DNA of 64,000 nt from Galeruca laticollis (taxonomy: Eukaryota; Arthropoda; Insecta; Coleoptera; Chrysomelidae): assembly GCA_963921935.1 (NCBI GenBank), contig OY998176.1:171488445-171552444 (forward strand). Direction: 5' to 3'. The first letter of the stretch is position 1; each line of letters begins with the position of its first letter. The notes below the pieces were generated by a model, which ran no database searches, was not told the DNA's origin, and saw nothing but the letters and a program-made list of their open reading frames with translations. The position numbers were made by a program, and so were the translations under genes. Positions 1 to 11,211 of this stretch are shown here, in pieces.

Positions 1-2
1 CA

Positions 3-941
3 AAAAAATATAGCTGCTCCACATGTGAAAAATATAAACAAAGTGATGATGATAACAAGCAGGATATGAAGGAAAGCTACGACAGGCACTTAAGAAATAA
101 AGAATTGTCCCGGAAGAAGAAATAAGACGACAAGAAAAGAGCGGAAATAGACAACAGCTTTAAATCGGTAACATTTGATTTGCAGTCGGTTTTGTATACT
201 CCTTGCTCGGAAGTATCGCATTTTTACTATGCATTGAAATTCTGTTCATACAATTTATGTGTGTATGATCAAAGCACCAAGGATGGATTTTCCTATTTTT
301 GGACTGAGATGGATGGTAAGAGAGGATCAGATGAGATTGGAACGGCCCTCTTCACTTATCTCGAATCGCTACCTGATACAGTCAAACATGTTTCTTTATA
401 TTCAGACTCATGTGGTGGTCAAAATCGTAACCGGTTTATTGCCTCCCTGCTATTGTATGCTGTAAAAAAACTGCCAATTGAAATTATCGACCAAAATTTT
501 CTAGAAACGGGTCATACTGATATAGAAGTAGACTCGATGCATAGTGCCATAGAGACTAGCAAAAAACATTTGAGAATTTATACTCCACATGAATGGCCTG
601 TTGTAATCAGAACTGCTCGCCGAAAGAAACCGTACCTTGTTCAGGAGCTTTCTTACAATGATATTTTAGATCTAAAAGCACTGAAACTTTCTTTAACTAG
701 TCAAAAAATGTCTGAAGATAAACACGGGAATATCATCAACTGGATGAACATTAAGATGCTTCAATTCAGAAAAACTAGCCCAATGATTATTTTTGTAAAA
801 GAAGATCATTCCCAAGACAAATTTACTGAAATGTCCATAGTAGCGCCAAAAATTAATAGAAGAACTGCCTTGGAACCAGAATTGAAAAAGAAATATAATA
901 AACCTTTGTCAATATCTGAAAAAAAAAGAAAAGTCTTGTGA
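3..941 (+). pseudogene. DUF7869-type transposon ORF, C-terminal half, with in-frame stop
   Basis: The frame is already open at the left edge (position 3), is broken by TAA at 123-125, then runs open to 941. The part before the stop carries a Cys-X2-Cys (CSTC) followed by a lysine-rich stretch; the part after has the family hallmarks YSDSCGGQNRN and ETGHTDIEVDSMH, which look like Asp/His-bearing strands of an RNase H-like fold. Related ORFs lie at 24361-25590 (plus) and 27973-33271 (minus), which is why I read this as repeat-encoded rather than a host gene. DUF7869 is a domain of unknown function; a transposase role is inference. The first ATG is not the natural start, since homology extends upstream of the stop. 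The N-terminal half lies outside the window. Confidence 0.7.
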
Positions 942-1154
942 ACCTTTGCAGAGTAGATGCTATGGCAGCCATGTACCATACTTTTTATACATCTCTTCCA
1001 TGTAGTTCCAACGTAGTAGATCGAATTCCAGAACCCGATCAAGAAGAAACTGAACTTCTGTAGATTGCTTTTTTACCATTTTTTCTTTTATGTTTCAAAT
1101 TATAATTAATAAAATTGTCTATCTCATCTATGTACAATCATTTGCGAAATAATG
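942..1154. other. 3' flank of the DUF7869 ORF
   Basis: AT-rich non-coding sequence with an AATAAA-like stretch (TAATAAAATTG near 1107), which could serve as the polyadenylation region of the upstream ORF. Nothing else is recognisable. Confidence 0.3.
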
Positions 1155-1398
1155 AAAGGCAAAAGGTCGTATGTAGCTTTTAATCTTAAATAATTCAATT
1201 TAAATAATTTCATTTTGATAAAACGATAGAAGTTGTGTTTTTAATACACTTAAAAAACTATAAACACATATTTTTGAACCCCCATATCGAAATTTTGTGA
1301 AGATTTTATTATAATACATGCCAAAACAAACTACAAAAAATTGAATTTAGCGATTACTCTATTTTATTGAAATGTCACATACGACCTTTTGGCTTTAA
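1155..1398. repeat. Inverted repeat 3' of the DUF7869 ORF
   Basis: Two arms sharing GGCAAAAGGTCGTATGT (left, about 1156-1172) and its reverse complement ACATACGACCTTTTGGC (right, about 1376-1392), some 200 bp apart. This may be the 3' end structure of the DUF7869 element. No target duplication could be assigned because the other end is outside the window. Confidence 0.5.
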
Positions 1399-1448
1399 GG
1401 GGACGATATGATCCCGTGTAACTATAAAACCAAATCATAATATAACTC

Positions 1449-1498
1449 TTAACCTTCGGATGCCGGAGAGGGTACAAATATACCCCAGATTCTGTTTT
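1449..1498 (+). mobile_element. piggyBac-like terminus next to TTAA (left end)
   Basis: TTAA at 1449-1452 is followed by CCTTCGGATGCCGGAG and a small GGGTAC...ACCCC palindrome. An inverted version of the same terminus, ending in CCGAAGG then TTAA, lies at 11212-11285. A TTAA flank with a CC-starting inverted repeat is the signature of piggyBac elements, and a piggyBac transposase pseudogene lies between the two at 6601-8394. Whether both ends belong to one element is inference. Confidence 0.45.
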
Positions 1499-2047
1499 AT
1501 CTGCATATTTTTTGTATTTTGTTTGGAACTGCTTCCTGCTCTAAAGTAATCTTCAGATAGACCCTTATTTTTTAGTAAATATACCAAATAAAAAATTTTC
1601 TTCAATTATATACATAAAAAAAGATGAAAAACTAGCTAAGTACACCATTCGGCATCCGTGCCCTTATCATTACTTTCGCGAAACTCATGGCTCATGGCCA
1701 TATAATACATGGTACAGATGTTGGAATATCTAATGAACAGTAACCCCACCATGCGCAGACGACGAATATAGGACTCCGAGATACCTACACTCTTAACTGA
1801 AAATATCCTCATTTTATTTTCTTTCATCTTATTGAACCGATCGTATATTTGAGGTGTTAGTGAGCTTATTATTTTCTGTGTTTATTTTAAGGGTAACGCG
1901 TTTTAATATTTAGTGTTTGATATAGACAGTATAGTTAATAGTTAAAAGAGTTTACGATTATTATAGACTTATAAATTTAGTTATGTACGTATATATTATT
2001 ATTATTATTATTTTGGTTGCATATTTACGATATGAAATATTATTTTA
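1499..2047. other. Non-coding AT-rich stretch
   Basis: Contains an inverted echo of the upstream terminus (CGGCATCCG near 1651) and an ATT trinucleotide run near 1993-2012. No supportable gene. Confidence 0.3.
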
Positions 2048-2140
2048 TTTTTTCCCCAACCCAATCTACGATGCGAGAAAAGTATTGGTTTACCCACAAA
2101 AAAGTTGGATTTTTGAATTTTGTTTTGAGTTATTTTCACG
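2048..2140 (+). repeat. Dispersed repeat, first copy
   Basis: Contains the shared core GCGAGAAAAGTATTGGTTTA followed by CCC, A-tract and TTGAATTTT. The same roughly 90-bp sequence occurs in reverse orientation at 10026-10115. Neither copy is coding. Confidence 0.6.
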
Positions 2141-2490
2141 TTTTTCAGCGATTAATACACGCCTATCCTAACAGTCAATGAGATTTCTTCAATTTCTTAA
2201 AATCAACCAATTAACTATCATTTTAAATGATGGAAAAGCTACCTAAATTTCCCAATAACTGAAAAATATCCGCCTTGCTGTTAATCAACTATGCCGTGAA
2301 TGTCACTGTCAGATTATTTTTGAGTTTTCCTAATACAACGTCTTTTCAAAATGGCAATATTTGGCCAAGAATCTCTATGATTGAATATTGTTCAAGATAT
2401 CTCACAGTTGAACCCTATTGATTTTCAGGTCATCAGCGCCAGTACAATGGGCCCTATAAAATTAATTTTCTTACAGACAAATCTTCAATC

Positions 2491-3865
2491 ATGAGCAATT
2501 CTAAACGAGTGGTTCACAACCAGAGTCGTGAAATAATTTATAACGTATATAAATTCATGAAAGAAGAAAAGGAACAAGGTAAACTTAAACTTCCCCTAAA
2601 TCGGTTACAAGAAAGAGTAGCGTTAGCCACTGGTGTTGGGCTGAGCACCGCAAGAAGAATAATTAAAGAAGCTGATTTAAGAGAAAGTGGTGAAAAGTTT
2701 AAGTCACCAAGAAAAAATATTATCAAACCATGCACCCCAAGAGGATCAGTAGATGAGTTTGAAGAGGAAATTATTAGGAGAATATTTTATTCATATGCAG
2801 CTATTCACAGACGAAGACCAACGATAAAAGTTGTATTTGAAGAAGTTAAAAAGGAAGAAGGGATTAATTTTACAGGGAAAATCAATTCATTTCGAAAATT
2901 GGTGCGAAAAATGGGATTCCGTTGGAAAAAAACTGAAGACAACCGAAAGGTCTTAGTCGAAAAATTTGATATCAAATCTAAACGAGTCGAATATTTAGGA
3001 AAATTGAAAAAATATAAAAAAGAGGGGCGGGAGATTTTATACTGCGATGAAACATATATTCATGGTTCACATACTGTAACAATGGCATGGGACGATGGAA
3101 CAAATAATTGTCTAAAGTCACCTGTGTCCAAAGGACAACGACTAATAATTTTACACGCCGGGGGCGTATCAGGCTTTGTACCCGGAGCTCTAACCATATT
3201 TAAATCGGGTCTTAAAACAGGCGACTATCATGATGAAATGAATCATAATAATTTCAGCAAGTGGCTTAAAGAAAAATTCATGGTAAACGTCACAAAGAAA
3301 TCTGTCCTTGTGATAGATAATGCCTCTTACCATAATGTTTTGGTCGAACCAATTCCTAATTTTTCATGGAAGAAAGCATCTATGCAAAACTGGTTAATGG
3401 AAAAAAGCATTTTTTTCAAAGAAGAGGAAACGAAGGCTGAACTGTATGCAAAAATTCAATTAAACAAGCCAATTCACAAACAATATGCCGTCGATAAAAT
3501 TTTAGCAGAACGGGACATTCCAGTTCTACGTTTACCACCATATCATCCTGATCTTAATCCTATCGAAAAAATAGGGGCACTGGTGAAAAATCACGTCGCT
3601 GCATGTAATACGACGTTTAAACTTGTTGAAAATGACCGAAGACAAATTTAACCAAGTTGGGAAGGAACAATGGGAAAAAATTTGTGCTCACGTTGAAAAA
3701 GTCGAGAAAGAATATATGCGGAAAGAATATATAATGGATGCAGTGGAAGATTTCGTAATTTCACTAAAAGACGACAGTGAATCTGATTCCTTCGTATTTT
3801 CGGATGAAGACGACCCTGAGAATGAGGAGGAACTGGACGATTTGGGTTGCCAACCATTAATGTAA
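2491..3865 (+). pseudogene. Tc1/mariner-superfamily transposase, frameshifted near the C-terminus
   Basis: An ORF from ATG 2491 encodes 386 residues and ends prematurely at 3651. The rest of the protein lies in another frame (to 3865), so a single-base indel near 3620-3630 breaks it. An N-terminal helix-turn-helix-like region spans about residues 10-65. Catalytic acidic residues are visible at D186 (YCDETYIH), D276 (VIDNASYH) and E359 (HPDLNPIEKIG), with the DDE_3-type PPYHPDLNPIE block intact. The second D and the E are separated by 82 residues, far more than the 34-41 usual in Tc1/mariner, because of an insert around residues 285-345. After the frameshift the tail becomes strongly acidic (SDEDD...EEELDD). 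A possible splice acceptor (TTTCTTACAG) precedes the start. Terminal inverted repeats were not identified. Confidence 0.8.
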
Positions 3866-6234
3866 ACTTTCATGTTTGGCTATTTTTACAATATTCTGGA
3901 ATTATCCTGTGTTGTCAAGCCCCATATAAACAGATTTTCAAACTTTTTTTTCTTTCTCTAAGTAACTATTTTTTATTAAAATTATAACGTGTAATATGAC
4001 AAACTTTGTTATGATTTTTTATTGATCAGGTATATAATTCTTTTTTGTAATAAATTTCAAAGACAACAAAGATTGTTTGTTTTTTACGTCCGTAATAATT
4101 ATACTGTAAATGCAGTTAACTAAATGGGCTGAAACGCGCTACCCGTTTTATACTTTCAATTACAACACTGAAGTACATAGACCCAAGCCAATATTTTTGG
4201 GTTTCACTTACAGAGTGTTAGCCGACTTTCCACTATCGCTTTGCGCAGGAATGGTCAAGGTCACTGTTCACGAGATAATCCAATACCTTATACACTCGCA
4301 ACTCACAGTACTCATACCCAGGCTAGGGACACTAGACCGTGCCATCTATAGAGCATGTCGAGTAACTAAAATCGGTAGATTTCAAAAAATTCTAAAAAAT
4401 TTGCGAAAACTGTAACGTTGTTAGTAATCAATTTTTATTGATTTTTATAACTGCGTATGCGCTATGTCATATTGCTTGTCCAATCATTATCATTTTCGTT
4501 TATCCTGTTGTGATCGTTTCGGGTTAACTGTTATCCGTTTCTTAGTTCAAGTGTTGAGGTTATTATGTGGTTTCGGTATTTTGGTGTATTTTTGAATTGC
4601 TATAGTGAAATTTTTAGTTGTTGCTTCGTTGCTTTATTATTATTTTATTGTTATTAAAAAACTAGAGCATTTTTTCTTTCTCAATTAACAAACATTTTCT
4701 TTAGTTTTATAAAATACAGATTTTTTCTAATTTAATCGACAACGTTAGAGATCATGGTTGTTTTTAACATTAGCTAAACTGAAAATTGTTGCATTACTAA
4801 AGTAAATATTTCTTTATACAGTTTTGTTCGTCCAACCTAGGAAGATATAAGTTTAATATGGCTGGAACGCAGTGGTAATAAATCATTAAATTTGTCGACG
4901 AGGAAACAATTGAGAATATGTTCATTTTCAAAAACAGTGCATCTTTAGATTTGAGAGAGACGAGGGGAGGTTATTAAGACAGTTTGATTTGCCTTCCCAT
5001 TTGAGAGGAAATTAACAAAAATTGATGGTAGATTTTGTTGTATTCAATATAGCATGCTATAATTTTGGACATTTTAAAATATACCCATTGAAAAAATAAT
5101 AATCTGGATTTTATTTTATGTTATAGCTATTCCTTCCACCAGTAAAGGTGTTGAGCCATTGCCACCTTCACCACATGAGGAAGATACTCCCTTCACCAGC
5201 TATGGGCTGGAAGGTATTGAGCACTTGCCTATTTTCATATATAGTCCATGGTATGACAATTTAAGGGAAATGAAAGTTAGTATTAACTTTTATTGAGCCA
5301 TTATATCTAAGTATTTGGTCTAGCGGTAGCCAAAAATCCAATAAATACAATAAAAAAACAATAAATCAAAAAATAGTTCAAAAATCCAAAAAATATTTAA
5401 AAACCAAAAAATCAAGAATTCAAAAAAAATCAAAAACTCCAAAAAAGAGCTTAGTACAAAGACATGTGTAAGCTTATTATTTCAATAGTAAGCGCATGTT
5501 GTTTTCTTTTGTTGATATAAATTTTCAAACATATTTGTGTGTTTACTTATTTATTGTTGTTATTTTGTGTGTTTACTTGTAAAAGCTCAACCAGAAACGA
5601 GAAAGGAATTCCGAATTCCACAAGACGGTGGGATTTTTAAGAGCCCTTAAGAAACATTTTAACAATCATATATTGCCAGGAGCTACAGGATAACTTAAAC
5701 TGCCTTATGCGATGGTTTCATATGAACCGAATGCTTTTAAATGTAGAAATATACAAATATGCAATATACTAGGTTTAAGCTTGTGATATAGACTTATTTA
5801 ATACTTCCAGTAATGAAATAAAGATGTGTTTTAAGTGGAAATGTTACATATATTATTTTAAGTTTTGTACAGTCACAAGTGCTGTTTAGCACTCTTATAT
5901 GTAATTACTTGGCACCTTGTATTTATAGAGCTGGGCAGTAGACAACTACTTTTCCTTGCTCTGAGTGTTTATAGGAGTATAGTAATAAATAAATAAATTA
6001 ATATAAACTTATCATAAATAATTTTCTACTTTTATCTTGATTTAACATCATTTAAAAATCTAATGATACCCCAATCTAGAATGTACGTTACTCAAATTAT
6101 TTTTTTAATTATTGCATTGCTTTTACATTATAGTTTATTTATTGTCATTCTGTTTGTTAAGAAATATACTTTGTGAAAGAAATTATTTGTTGGGTATTTT
6201 TGTACCAAAATAAATAAACTGTTCATATGATTGT
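3866..6234. other. Long non-coding stretch with a possible exon and a LINE-like tail
   Basis: No firm gene. An open stretch at 5127-5297 follows a TTATAG acceptor-like site (residues begin AIPSTSKGVEPL) and might be an orphan exon, but I recognise no family. A 101-codon ORF at 4110-4415 shows no recognisable motif. The region 5330-5455 is a run of A-rich CAAAAAATC-like repeats. At about 5915-6000 the sequence ends in repeated AAATAAATAAATTA, which looks like the 3' tail of a non-LTR retrotransposon. Confidence 0.3.
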
Positions 6235-6392
6235 TTTATTTTTTCTAATTTAACCATTTATGGTCCATCATTTGATATTTCATTTAATTTAACTCAACTT
6301 CTAATCATTATTGAGTTAATGGAGTTAAATTGAATGAAATGTCAAATGATGGACTATAAATGGTTATTTTGAAATAAAATAATTAGAATACA
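6235..6392. repeat. Imperfect hairpin, MITE-like
   Basis: Two arms of about 60 nt with a short loop: the left arm carries AACCATTTATGGTCCATCAT and the right arm its near-perfect complement (ATGATGGACTATAAATGGTT), extending through TTTCATT-AATTTAACTC. The structure could fold into a single hairpin. No target duplication is obvious. Confidence 0.7.
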
Positions 6393-6600
6393 GTAAATTT
6401 GAATATACAGCCAAAACCCAAAATTACAGAAATCTTTTTAACATTACTCAATTGTTTAGTCCTCAGGCTCTTTAGATGGCGCCACAATCAGTGTCTCATC
6501 TATTTGTGGGTTATCTGTGCTCACACCCACGTTTTAGTTTAGTATTATTTGCAACGCATACTGAGATTGTTGTGCTTGTTTTGTCAGTCTGCGTTGCGCT

Positions 6601-8394
6601 ATGTCGTACAAAAGGAGATTGGATTTATCTAGCGAAGCAGATTGTGCTACTGCCTTACAGTAGATGGATGAGAGTGACGAAAATGAGAATGTTGCAGAAA
6701 CATATTCTGAGTGTTCCGAGTTGGAAGATAACGTAGAAATTCAAGACGTTGAACCTGCGGTTATGGAAGTATGTTATTTTGATATATGCTTTATTTGATA
6801 TAATTTACATAATCTATATTTTTTTTAGTCTGATACTGAAGAATATGATCAAGTGGATAACAGTGATCCGGCCTATGTATCAAAAAATGGATCGATTTGG
6901 AATAAAAAGGCACCTCTAGACCCGCACGAACACCATCGCAAAATATAATAACCAAAAAGCCGGGACTTATTTCTAATCAGAAAACAATGATTCCTTATCT
7001 GACTTCTTCAAATTGTTTATAGACGATGAAATAGTTCAAATTATTATTGAGTGTACTAACCAAAAAGATCAGAAACATTATGAGGATTGGAACAATAGAA
7101 ACCCAAACAAACAGCGCCAATGGCAACCTGTAGACTCTGTCAAAATGTATGCCGCATTTGGTATTTTGATCATAGCTGGAGCGCTAAAAGGCAAACAGAG
7201 AACCTATACACTTTCTTTGGACAAAAAATTACTTTTTAGTAGGCAAATATTTCCGGCATCAATGGCACGTGATAGATTTGTAAATATTTTACGTTTTATA
7301 CGGTTTGATGACCTCACAACAAGAACCGATCGTAGAAAGCTGGATAAATTGGCGGCTTTTAGAAACGAGTTTGAAAAGTTTGTAGTACATTGCAAACAGC
7401 ACTATTTTCTCAACTCTCATCTTACGGTTGACGAGCAACTAGTAGCTTTTAGGGGGAGATGTCCTTTCCGAGTTTATATGAAATCGAAGCTCGCTAAATA
7501 TGGAATAAAAATTGTAAATATTTTACGTTTTGTACGGTTTGATGAACTTACGATAAGAACCGATCGTAGATAGCTGGATAAATTGGCGGCTTTTAGAAAC
7601 GTGTTTGAAAAGTTTGTAGTGCATTGTAAACAGCACTATTCTCCCAACTGTCATCTCACGGTTGACGAGCAACTAGTAGCTTTTAGGGGAAGATGTCCTT
7701 TCCGAGTCTATATGAAATCGAAGCCCGCTAAATACGGAATAAAAATTTGGGCTCTTGTAGACAATGCTTCAACCTATGCTCTAAACCTTCAAGTGTATAC
7801 GGGAAAGGATGGAAATAAATCTGAAAACCGCCAGGGGAAAAGAGTCGTTCTCGATCTAATTGAAGAACTTGAAGGTGGTTACGGAGTAACGACAGACAAC
7901 TTCTTCGTCAGTATTCCCCTAGCTAACGAACTTTTGAACAAAAGGCTAACTCTATGTGGAACTATGAGAAAGAATAAACAGGATATTCCTCCAGTTCTTT
8001 TACCACATCCTTCAAGAATAGAGAAGTCTTCAATTGTTGCATTTCAAGATAAATATACCTTGGTTTCATATGTTTCGGCTACAAATAGAGCTGTTATTCC
8101 TCTCAGCACTTAACACCATGATGAAAAAACTAGTGGAGAGGAGACAGATTACAAGCCAGAAATAATCCTTCATTATAATGACAAAAAAGGGTCAGTTGAC
8201 ACCATGGATAAAATGGTAAACGGATACTCGGTAAAGCGGTCGACCAAGAGGGTGGCCATTTATATTATTTCAAAATATAATTGACATTGCATATCTAAAC
8301 TCGTTTGTATTGTGGATAATCAAAAATCCCCAACTCAGTACCGATATGTTCGAGGAAACTCGAACAACAGGTCCGTATTCAGGTTCATGAGTTA
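6601..8394 (+). pseudogene. piggyBac-type transposase, internally duplicated and broken
   Basis: Exon 1 begins at ATG 6601 (MSYKRRLDLSSEAD), carries a TAG at 6661-6663 and an acidic region, and ends at a GT donor. A 60-bp GT-AG intron spans 6769-6828. The catalytic core starts near 7013 and contains HLTVDEQLVAFRGRCPFR (first Asp), TTDNFF (second Asp) and, after a TAA at 8111-8113, SVDTMDKMVNGYSVKR (third Asp). A segment of exactly 78 codons is duplicated in tandem, and the second copy has a TAG at 7571-7573. At least two frameshifts lie between exon 2 and 7013, and another near 8250. The Cys-rich C-terminal domain of piggyBac is missing. The family cuts and pastes at TTAA; this copy cannot make a full protein. 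Confidence 0.85.
7279..7746 (+). repeat. 234-bp in-frame tandem duplication in piggyBac core
   Basis: The segment starting TGTAAATATTTTACGTTT at 7279 recurs at 7513, a shift of 234 nt or exactly 78 codons. Both copies contain the first catalytic Asp motif. They differ at scattered sites (for example AAAGCTGG versus the nonsense TAGCTGG), so the duplication is old enough to have diverged. Confidence 0.9.
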
Positions 8395-9165
8395 AAATTC
8401 GTACAAAAATATGAATATGTCAACACTATCTGCTGGGACTTCTGACTAAAGGGGTTCTCAGAATAACACCTTAAAAACTTACTCAGATGTAACTTCTCAA
8501 CAACACTTCCCAAAGAAAGAGCAAGCAATAATCTTTCCTGCTATAGAAAACGTAACGCTCCAAGATTACCTTATACCTCTAGGAACAATTATTGAACCCA
8601 AAAATATATTATTCACTTCAAGATTATCGAACAAAACAATCTGCATGTATCTTACTAGTCCTAGCATAGTAGAAAAGTTCATTACTAATCACGAAGAAAA
8701 GATCAAAATTAACAATGAAATTGCGCAGGCCCGTAAATGTGTAACACGCTCCGAAAGGCTTGTACTTTCTGACGTTTGTCTTACAATATCACACGCTATC
8801 AGCGTTGCCACAGCTCACTCGAACGAGCGAGATGTCGCTCTTTACCTTTTCCTTTTGCTCGCTCGCTCCCCATTGACAAATTTCGCTCGTTTCGACGATA
8901 CGACAGCGTCGAGATTGGGAGTGCAACCATATAGATGACGACATGGTCGCAGTTCACATTGGCCTGTGGTCTGAATAATCGATAGAGAATAAGAAGAGGA
9001 ATTTGTGAAATCGAGTTATTAACACTATTGTCAATTGCCATGCCAGTTGCCAATCAGCTGCTGTTTTGATTGTTTTTCTTCACTGTTAACCTTTTGTTTT
9101 CCGGTGGCCCGTCGACAGACGTAAAATGGTATAAGGGGCAAGGTCACCGGGAAACAAAGGGTAAA

Positions 9166-9950
9166 ATAAGCATCTGTGAGACACCTTGAAAAATATCCAA
9201 TTATAAAATTGGTCACTAGTATACCCTCCGAAGGCTGTATCGTGCTAACAACCCGAAATTTCTCCAAAAAGGACCAAAAATGTGGCACTTCAGGTACCAT
9301 GGCACCCGCTGTACTAGCTCTGGTGAGCTAAAATGGATGATGTTCATCTATAAGACGCCCTGAACAATATTCAATCTTAAAATTGATCACTTGTCTACAC
9401 TCTGGAGGGTGTATCGTGCTAACAAACTGAAAATTCTCCAAAAATGACAAGAATTAGGTATTTCAAGTACCATAGCACTCGTTGTACTGGCTTTAGCGAG
9501 ATGAATATCAATAGGGTTCATCTTTAAGACGCTCTGAATAATATTCAATTATAAAATTGGTCACTTGTATGTTACTCCGGAGGCTGTAACGTGCTAACAA
9601 ACTGAAATTTCTCCAAAAATGACAAAAATTTCATACTCAAAGTACTATAGTACCTGTTGTACGGACTCCGGTGAGCTGAAAATCAATAGGGTTCATCTGT
9701 GAGATGTTCTGAATAATATTCAATCATAAAATTGGTGACTTGTTGCACTTTGGAGGCTGTATCGTGCCAACAAACTAAAATTTCTCAAAAAATGACAAAA
9801 ATGTCGTACTTCAAATACCATAGCACCCGGTGTACCGGCTTTGGTGAGCTGGAACTCGATAGGCTTCATTTGTGAGTTGTCTTGAACAATATTCAATCAT
9901 AAAATTGGTGACTTATTGCACTCTGGAGGCTGTATCGTGCTAACAAGACA
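9166..9950. repeat. 174-bp tandem array inside the hAT-like element
   Basis: The marker AATATTCAAT(C/T)(A/T)TAAAATTG recurs at about 9192, 9366, 9540, 9715 and 9888, giving spacings of 173-175 bp. Each unit also contains GGCTGTATCGTGCTAACAA, a TTTCTCCAAAAA(T)GAC segment and a GGTGAGCT segment. About 4.5 units, moderately diverged. Confidence 0.9.
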
Positions 9951-10025
9951 TGTAACCAATAGTGGCCGACGACAACGACGACGACGACGACATGCACACA
10001 GGATTTTTTTAAAACCGTTTCTTCG

Positions 10026-10115
10026 TGTTGTTCTAGATGGAAAAGTAATTCAAAAAAAAATTCAAAATTCCAATTTTTTTGGGGTAAACCAATACTTTTC
10101 TCGCATATTAGATAG
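10026..10115 (-). repeat. Dispersed repeat, second copy (inverted)
   Basis: Reverse-complement match to 2048-2140, including AAACCAATACTTTTCTCGC. Located between the tandem array and the right end of the hAT-like element. Confidence 0.6.
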
Positions 10116-10875
10116 GTTGGGCGGAAAAGTAATATATGTTAATATAATATAATGCAATAAAATAATTCTTATTTTATTTGGTTTATTTTATATTTTCCCT
10201 GAAAATTTGGAAATATATATCTGATTTTCATATTAATTTTTGGAAGTCTTTAGAAACCATTAAATATATGTAGAAACTCTTCCCATCTCTTTCTATTGTA
10301 TGCGCACCTTCCACATAAAACGAGCAAGAAGTTCATTTCTGTCATTGCTAGATGTTTGATTCCAGATTCAGATTAACAAAAGTCAATGACATATTTGGGA
10401 AAAATTAACAGTAATAAAACTCGCTCCCTCAACAAAAATCTCGCTCGTTTTTGAGACAATGACTCGCTCCGTCAAACGTAGGTCTGTGGCAACACTGCAC
10501 GCTATATTAGTGAATGAATTAAGTAAACTGGACATTACCACTCTTTCTACGATATCATTTCTTAGAATCAGCTCAAATTTCCCCGAATTTAATCACATTT
10601 ACAGCTTCAGATGTCAAGTTTTCATAACTGCACCAGCACACACACTTCCAGAATCTTTTTTGATAAACTATGAGGATACAACTTACAGAATTTTCCTCTC
10701 ACAAGACTCACTCTGCTTTTCTTGTAAAAAGCCAGGTCACACCGCAGTAAATTGCGAAACAGCATCACACTCTCCACCTCCCATTACTAGTACCCCTACC
10801 GCACCCCTTGAGATCACTTCCCATAACAAACAACCAATAAACATAAATACTGAAACACCTACATCCTTCGAGTAA

Positions 10876-11211
10876 AATTGTACAATGGAAACGGATACAG
10901 ACAATCAAAAATTAACAAAACGTACTTTTAAGGAAATAGAGACACCTTCTCCTCAACCAGAAGATGAAACAAGCGAAGTTTGTCGTAATCATCATTCAAT
11001 CAAGAAAATGACACTTTGCTGAAAATGCCATTTATCGGATACAGAATATTCGAATTAATTTTTTGATGTAAAACGTTTATTTTTCTTTGTTCTTGATCAT
11101 TTGGTATCCTACGCTAATAAAATTATATCCAAAATGTATATTATTATTTTTATTTAGATATAAGGATTCAAAAAAATATACAAAATACTTTGAGAGTTGT
11201 CAAACTAGAAA
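10876..11211. other. Non-coding stretch after LINE ORF1
   Basis: A short frame beginning ATGGAAACGGATAC (10885) continues about 45 codons and then stops. It may be the remnant of the LINE between its two ORFs. Nothing else is recognised. Confidence 0.3.

Larger units (their letters stand above)
8800..10497. mobile_element. Non-autonomous hAT-like element with 8-bp target duplication
   Basis: The ends are CAGCGTTGCCACAG (8800) and, inverted, CAGTGTTGCCACAG (ending 10497), flanked by a perfect 8-bp duplication CACGCTAT at 8792-8799 and 10498-10505. CAG-starting termini with 8-bp duplications are typical of hAT transposons. Subterminal CTCGCTC/GAGCGAG motifs recur near both ends, as in many hAT MITEs. 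There is no transposase. The interior holds about 4.5 copies of a 174-bp tandem repeat, a GAC trinucleotide run (9968-9990) and one copy of a dispersed repeat (10026-10115). It sits inside a LINE ORF1. Confidence 0.85.
8450..10875 (+). pseudogene. LINE ORF1 (gag-like, CCHC zinc knuckle), split by a hAT insertion
   Basis: The reading frame is open from about 8450 to 8799, is interrupted by the 8800-10497 insertion, and resumes in the correct frame at 10498 through a stop at 10873-10875. The first part contains a conserved region before VEKFITNHEEKIKINNEI; the second part contains the zinc knuckle CFSCKKPGHTAVNC (C-X2-C-X4-H-X4-C) and a Pro/Thr-rich tail. This fits the nucleic-acid-binding ORF1 of Jockey-like (X-element type) non-LTR retrotransposons. 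Both ends look truncated: an in-frame TAA lies just upstream (near 8447) and no ORF2 follows. The frame crosses the duplicated CACGCTAT exactly, so the ORF was open when the insertion happened. Confidence 0.75.

Noticed and set aside
4110..4415. 101-codon open frame
   Set aside because: No recognisable family, no start context or neighbours that support a gene.
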